This document shows, one piece after another, positions 23,876-27,606 of a DNA stretch of 27,606 nt. The notes under the pieces were generated by a model. That model ran no database searches, was not told the DNA's origin, and worked only from the letters and a program-made list of their open reading frames with translations. This stretch comes from Acidobacteriota bacterium. Its GTDB lineage: Bacteria > Acidobacteriota > Terriglobia > Terriglobales > Acidobacteriaceae. Each line of letters opens with the position of its first letter. Position 1 is the stretch's first letter. The DNA is taken from assembly GCA_021802085.1 (NCBI GenBank), contig JAKAAZ010000012.1:1-27606 (forward strand). Reading direction: 5' to 3'. The translations under genes and the position numbers were made by a program.

Positions 23876-24604
23876 CTACGCCAGATCGCCCCACACCGAT
23901 GCAGGTTCCTGCATCAACCGAATCGCGGCAACCCCAGCAGCGCCGGCGCGAATACAGTCCGCGGCATTCTCCGCCGTCACTCCGCCCAGCGCGAACACAG
24001 GCACGGGCGCAGCCGCGCGGCACGCTTGTTGCAACACCTCCAGCCCCGCCCCAGGAAGGACCGGCGAAGCCCCTCCGGTCGCGGTCATCCTGCGCTCACG
24101 CAGCACCTTCTCGAACACCGGCGCGAACAGAATGCAGTCCACGGATTGCCTCCGCGCCGCCTCGACCTCCGCCAGCGTATGGCACGATACGCTGATAGTC
24201 GGCGCCTGCGCCCGCCCCGCAGCAGTAAAGATCCTGCGCACTTCCTCCGGAGTCAGCGCATCCGGACCCGCAGGCAAGTGAACGCCATCGGCCCCTGCGG
24301 CCAGCGCCACGTCCGCGCGGCCATTCACTAGCAGCCGCGTCGCCCGCGGTTCCTGCCCCGTTGCCCCGGATCGCACCCTGCCAGCCAACACCCCGTCGCC
24401 GGCAAATCGCCGACCCGCCGAGGCGATGGCCCGCAGCATCGCCCGCGCCAGCTCCACCTGCTCCCGCGCCGTCAGGTCCTTCTCCCGCAGTTGGATGAAG
24501 ACCACCCCGCTCGCCGCCCACTCCGCCGCAAGCTCCACCAATCGCACGCGGGCGCTCGCCTCGCTCTCCGCAATCAGCCGGCGATCTGTAATGGCGTACA
24601 GCAC
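23876..24604 (-). CDS. thiE: Thiamine-phosphate synthase (ThiE/TenI family), divergent
   Basis: A 242-residue TIM-barrel protein of the family that joins the pyrimidine and thiazole units of thiamine. Motifs: LYAITDRRL at the N-terminus, VVFIQLREKDLTAREQVELARAM (diphosphate-binding QLREK), LLVNGRADVALAAGADGVHLP (LVN-R-D...GVHL), ISVSCHTLAEVEAA, and VFALGGVTAENAADCIRAGAAGVAAIRLM (phosphate loop). About 18 extra residues precede LLVNGR. The usual GPVFPT-TK segment reads APVFEKVLRERRMTATGG. QLREK favours ThiE over the aromatizing enzyme TenI, but the altered segment leaves some doubt. No other thi gene is adjacent. It is divergent from sthA. Confidence 0.75.
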   Translation of the reverse strand: MLYAITDRRLIAESEASARVRLVELAAEWAASGVVFIQLREKDLTAREQVELARAMLRAIASAGRRFAGDGVLAGRVRSGATGQEPRATRLLVNGRADVALAAGADGVHLPAGPDALTPEEVRRIFTAAGRAQAPTISVSCHTLAEVEAARRQSVDCILFAPVFEKVLRERRMTATGGASPVLPGAGLEVLQQACRAAAPVPVFALGGVTAENAADCIRAGAAGVAAIRLMQEPASVWGDLA

Positions 24605-24660
24605 TTCTTCTCTTCTCCCGCGTCCAAATCAGTGTAGGCCACGTGGCAGGGCCTCTTTCG

Positions 24661-24689
24661 TTGCAAGTGCATGTGGTAGTGTCGAAAAT
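24661..24689 (+). promoter_or_regulatory. Possible promoter of the sthA-ROK unit
   Basis: TTGCAA (24661-24666), a 17-base spacer and GAAAAT (24684-24689), each matching the consensus at four of six positions, lie about 100 bases before sthA in the divergent thiE/sthA spacer. Confidence 0.35.
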
Positions 24690-24787
24690 ACAGCCGGACG
24701 CGGGCAGCCCGCCCACTCCGGACAAATTGTTGCGGCGTTCAATCGATATGACCGCCGGCCCTGCGCCGGCAGAAACACCATCCGCCT

Positions 24788-26191
24788 ATGGAAACGTACG
24801 ATCTGCTCATCCTTGGTTCCGGCCCCGCCGGGCAACGCGCGGCAATTTCGGCCTCCAAACTGGGAAAACGGGTCGCTGTCATCGAACAGCGGGAGTTTGT
24901 CGGAGGCGTCAGCGTCAACACCGGCACCATCCCCAGCAAGACCTTTCGCGAGGGCGTGCTGCATCTCTCCGGCTACAATTTTCGCTCCATCTATGGCATG
25001 AATTACCGCGTCAAGGACAAGATCACCATGTCCGATCTTGCCTTCCGCGTGCAGCACGTCATCAAAACGGAAGTCGACGTGACCGAGGCGCAGCTCTCGC
25101 GCAACAACGTCGAGGTGCTCACCGGCACGGCCAGTTTTGAAGATGCCACCCACGTTCGCGTGACGAATTCGCGCGGCTCCAACATCTATGAAACCAGAAA
25201 CACGCTGATTGCCGTCGGCTCGCGCCCCGCCACCAATCCCAAAGTTCCGCTCAACGGCCGCAACATCATCAACAGCGATCAGGTCCTTTCCATGCCCGAC
25301 CTGCCGAAGACACTGATCGTGGTGGGCGGCGGCGTCATCGGCGTCGAATATACCTGCATGTTCGCCGTGCTCGGGGTGCGCGTCATCCTGATTGAAAAAC
25401 GTCCCAAGCTGCTCGAGTTTGCCGATCAGGAAATTGTCGAGGCGCTCAGCTATCACCTGCGCGACAGCCGCGTCACCATGCGGCTGAATGAAGAAGTGGA
25501 GAGCGTCGAAGACCTTGCCGATGGCACCGTGGTCGCCAACACGGAAAGCAAGAAAAAAATCTCCGCCAACGCGCTGTTATACGCGGTCGGGCGCCAAGGC
25601 AATGTCGACGATCTCAATCTTGCCGCCGCCGGTTTAGAGGCCGATGCGCGCGGCCGCATCGCCGTCGATGAAAACTATCGCACCAAGGTGCCAAACATTT
25701 TTGCCGCCGGGGATGTCATCGGTTTTCCCGCGCTGGCCTCCGTTTCCATGGAGCAGGGACGCATCGCCGCCGCGCGCATCTTTGGCGACGACTGTGTGAT
25801 GTCGAATCCAAAATATTATCCCTACGGAATTTATACGATCCCGGAAATTTCCTTCATCGGCAAAACCGAAGAGCAGTTGACCGACGAGGATGCGCCGTAT
25901 GAAGTGGGTGTCGCGTACTATCGCGAAATTGCGCGCGGCCAGATTCGCGGCGACACCACCGGGCGCCTGAAGCTCATCTTCCATCGCGAAACGCGCCACC
26001 TGCTCGGCGTCCACATCATCGGCGAGGGCGCCAGCGAGCTGGCCCACATCGGCCAGGCCGTCATGGCGCTGAATGCAACCATCGACTATTTTGTCGATAC
26101 GGTCTTCAACTACCCGACCCTGGCGGAGTGTTACAAAGCCGCGGCCTTCAACGGTCTGAACCGCCTGAGCAAGACGGTTGAGGAGATCTGA
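24788..26191 (+). CDS. sthA: Soluble pyridine nucleotide transhydrogenase (SthA-type flavoprotein)
   Basis: A 467-residue FAD protein that equilibrates NADH/NADP with NAD/NADPH. FAD motif: LLILGSGPAGQRAAI (GxGxxG at 10-15). NAD(P) motif: LIVVGGGVIGVEYTCMFAVLGVRVILIEKR. FAD-binding motif 2: PNIFAAGDVIGFPALAS. In disulfide reductases the segment after GG reads TCLNVGC; here it is VSVNTGTIPSK (41-51) with neither cysteine, which excludes lipoamide- or glutathione-reductase activity and fits SthA. The C-terminal HIIGEGASELAHIGQAVMAL is the SthA signature. No ribosome-binding site is obvious. The ROK gene starts three bases after its stop. Confidence 0.92.
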   Translation: METYDLLILGSGPAGQRAAISASKLGKRVAVIEQREFVGGVSVNTGTIPSKTFREGVLHLSGYNFRSIYGMNYRVKDKITMSDLAFRVQHVIKTEVDVTEAQLSRNNVEVLTGTASFEDATHVRVTNSRGSNIYETRNTLIAVGSRPATNPKVPLNGRNIINSDQVLSMPDLPKTLIVVGGGVIGVEYTCMFAVLGVRVILIEKRPKLLEFADQEIVEALSYHLRDSRVTMRLNEEVESVEDLADGTVVANTESKKKISANALLYAVGRQGNVDDLNLAAAGLEADARGRIAVDENYRTKVPNIFAAGDVIGFPALASVSMEQGRIAAARIFGDDCVMSNPKYYPYGIYTIPEISFIGKTEEQLTDEDAPYEVGVAYYREIARGQIRGDTTGRLKLIFHRETRHLLGVHIIGEGASELAHIGQAVMALNATIDYFVDTVFNYPTLAECYKAAAFNGLNRLSKTVEEI

Positions 26192-26194
26192 GCC

Positions 26195-27088
26195 ATGGGA
26201 AAAAGTCTTGGCATCCACTTGACCGGACGCATCGCGACGGGCGTCATCGAACAACAGAAACCTTGTTCCCTGCTGTTTCATTTCCCTGAAGATCGGGACG
26301 ATGCCGATTCGCTGCTGGATATGCCGCTCGATGGCCTGATCGATTTAGTGTGCGAGCAGGCACTGCGCGCCACCCAAGACTGCGGCCCCATCGATGCCGT
26401 CGGCCTGGCGTTGCCTGGAATCGTGCGCGATGGCGTGGTCGAGGATTCACCGAACCTGGCCCAGTTGAAGGGCGCTCGCATGGCGGAAAAAATACATCGC
26501 GCCCTCAGCGATGCGGGCATTGCCGCGCCCGTGATCGTGTTGAACGACGCCGATGCCATCGCCGCTGGAGTAGCCGCGAAACATGATCGCCTCGATGCTT
26601 TCATCCGTCTGTGGGCGCTGGGTTACGGCATTGGATTTGGACGCTATCCGTACGCGCCGGGGATCTGGGAGGGCGGACACTGCGTGGTCACGCTCGATTC
26701 GACAGAAAACTATTGCGGCTGCGGCGGCCGCGGCCACCTGGAAGGCATCATGGGCCATCGCGCCATGCGACTGCGCTTCCTCGACATGGAGCCGGAAGAA
26801 ATATTCGCTCATGCCAAGACGGGCGATGCACGTTGCAGGGAGTTTGAGCGGCTCTGGCATCGCGGTCTCGCCGCCGCCACTGCGAATTCCATCCACATGG
26901 AAGGACCCGGCCGCTTCTACTACACCGGTTTCAACGTCCGCTTCCTCGACATGAAATTGCTGCAACACTATTTGCAGCAGATGGTCACCATGAGCCCGCT
27001 ACAAAACTACACCCTGGAGATAGTCCCCATGAGCGACGATCTGGCCGTTTCCGGAGCCGCCATCGCCGCCACCCAGGCCGCGAGATAG
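26195..27088 (+). CDS. ROK-family protein, degenerate ATP-binding motif
   Basis: A 297-residue ROK-fold (sugar kinase/repressor) protein without a DNA-binding domain. It keeps VGLALPGIVRDG, VIVLNDADAIAAGVAA (D118, at the catalytic Asp position), GYGIGFGRYPYAPGIWEGGHC, and a zinc-site variant with H162, C174, C176 and H181 in NYCGCGGRGHLEG (the last Cys of CxCGxxGC is His). The N-terminal phosphate-binding motif, normally DIGGT, reads IHLTGR (7-12), so sugar kinase activity is doubtful. C-terminal GRFYYTGFNVRFLDM and MSDDLAVSGAAIAA look intact. ATG 26195 follows the sthA stop by three bases with GGAG inside the end of sthA, so the two are coupled. The role is unknown. Confidence 0.82.
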   Translation: MGKSLGIHLTGRIATGVIEQQKPCSLLFHFPEDRDDADSLLDMPLDGLIDLVCEQALRATQDCGPIDAVGLALPGIVRDGVVEDSPNLAQLKGARMAEKIHRALSDAGIAAPVIVLNDADAIAAGVAAKHDRLDAFIRLWALGYGIGFGRYPYAPGIWEGGHCVVTLDSTENYCGCGGRGHLEGIMGHRAMRLRFLDMEPEEIFAHAKTGDARCREFERLWHRGLAAATANSIHMEGPGRFYYTGFNVRFLDMKLLQHYLQQMVTMSPLQNYTLEIVPMSDDLAVSGAAIAATQAAR

Positions 27089-27113
27089 CCAACGTTCACG
27101 CCCACCGCGAACT

Positions 27114-27551
27114 TTATTCCGCTGATTGCGAATGAAGCCAATCACCGCGCCACTTCTGAAGAGCATAGACTACCTTGCCATAGGTAGGCTCCAAGCATTC
27201 CAAATTGAAGTGGTCAATATCTGGCCCCATATCTCCCAATTTACTCTTCCATATTCCCAGTCTGTCATTGCGGCAAGCATGCAGCTCCCCGGCGGCTGTT
27301 TCGAAAATTGCAATCTTCTCAAAACCAGGTACGAAGTTCGTATCTTGGCACGGTTCAAATCCTAGTTTCTGAAGCACCTGATTCCAACCAGCAGCGGTGT
27401 CGTCTGCAATATTCTGGTCAGGCCATACTCCATATTTGACATTCTGAAAAAGGTATTTCGCTCCGATGGCCCAAGATAGACAATCGTAGTTAAAATCTAG
27501 CCAAAGATATTTGAAATTTTGAAACCAGCGGTCGCCTGTCCGATGATCTTG
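27114..27551 (-). pseudogene. 5'-truncated DUF7689-like gene
   Basis: The frame is open from 27551 to the TAA-side stop at 27552-27554 upstream and ends at 27114. It reads FNYDCLSWAIGAKYLFQNVK, YGVWPDQNIADDTAAGWNQ, LGFEPCQDT, FVPGFEKIAIFETAAGELHA, and ends KLGDMGPDIDHFNLECLEPTYGKVVYAL. This matches my memory of DUF7689 proteins (N-C-x-x-W-A-x-G, then GFEKVAIY... and SKLG...I-H...YG). The domain is nearly complete, but no ATG or TTG lies in the frame. The only possible start, GTG 27377, would remove the conserved first third (87 residues left). The gene seems to have lost its 5' end at a junction near 27551. Function unknown. Confidence 0.6.
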
Positions 27552-27582
27552 TTATCCCGACGAGAGCAAAGGGAGGCGACCG

Positions 27583-27606
27583 ATGGAGAGGTTCACCAAG
27601 CTGTTT
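27583..27606 (+). CDS. Start of a further gene, cut by the window end
   Basis: ATG 27583 follows GGGAGG (27571-27576) at a spacing of six bases, an excellent ribosome-binding site. Eight codons are visible (MERFTKLF) and the frame runs off the window. The gene faces away from the truncated DUF7689-like gene, with only about 30 bases between. It may belong to an inserted element, but too little is visible to name it. Confidence 0.5.

Overview
The window looks like a chromosomal segment of an Acidobacteriota bacterium (Terriglobia-like), a soil-type genome of fairly high GC. This is inferred from the combination of a primary sigma factor, a gap-ridA-pgk-tpiA cluster, a yceD-rpmF-plsX-fabD cluster, and short hairpin repeats (GGGTGCCCCA... 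and GTCATTCTG...GAAGAATCC types) of a kind I associate with this phylum. No rRNA, tRNA or CRISPR array was found.

Bases 1-7457: rpoD (+) is followed by three minus-strand units: tdh, miaA, and a tonB-like gene overlapping a 46-residue membrane ORF. A 192-bp fold-back element lies between tdh and miaA. Divergent from tonB are a MogA/MoaB-type gene and a DedA/VTT membrane protein.

Bases 7458-10227: a roughly 190-nt stretch folds like a 6S RNA. It is followed by a self-contained unit for a 75-residue protein with its own promoter and terminator. Next come a RibBA-like protein with altered residues in both catalytic domains and an exported beta-barrel-like protein.

Bases 10257-14509 (minus): a HAD phosphatase, then the lower-glycolysis cluster transcribed gap, ridA, pgk, tpiA. 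A strong hairpin separates gap from ridA. Bases 14759-16358 (plus): a P-loop polynucleotide-kinase-like protein with a disordered N-terminus, and a SRPBCC protein.

Bases 16378-19996 (minus): yceD, rpmF, plsX, fabD and a small exported protein, probably one operon linking ribosome and phospholipid/fatty-acid synthesis. fabH, common at this locus, is absent.

Bases 20154-23875: an accessory block. It holds a BsuBI/PstI-type restriction-modification pair with overlapping genes and a higBA toxin-antitoxin pair with a 19-bp palindromic operator. Hairpin repeats lie on both sides of higBA. Bases 23876-27088: thiE, divergent from sthA, which is coupled to a degenerate ROK-family gene. The right end has a 5'-truncated DUF7689-like gene next to the first codons of another gene, which looks like a rearrangement junction.

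I see no convincing entirely new multi-gene system. The best leads are the 6S-like RNA, the RibBA-like enzyme with substitutions in both active sites, the ROK protein without its phosphate-binding motif, the coupled 46-residue membrane ORF, and the repeat-flanked defence block.
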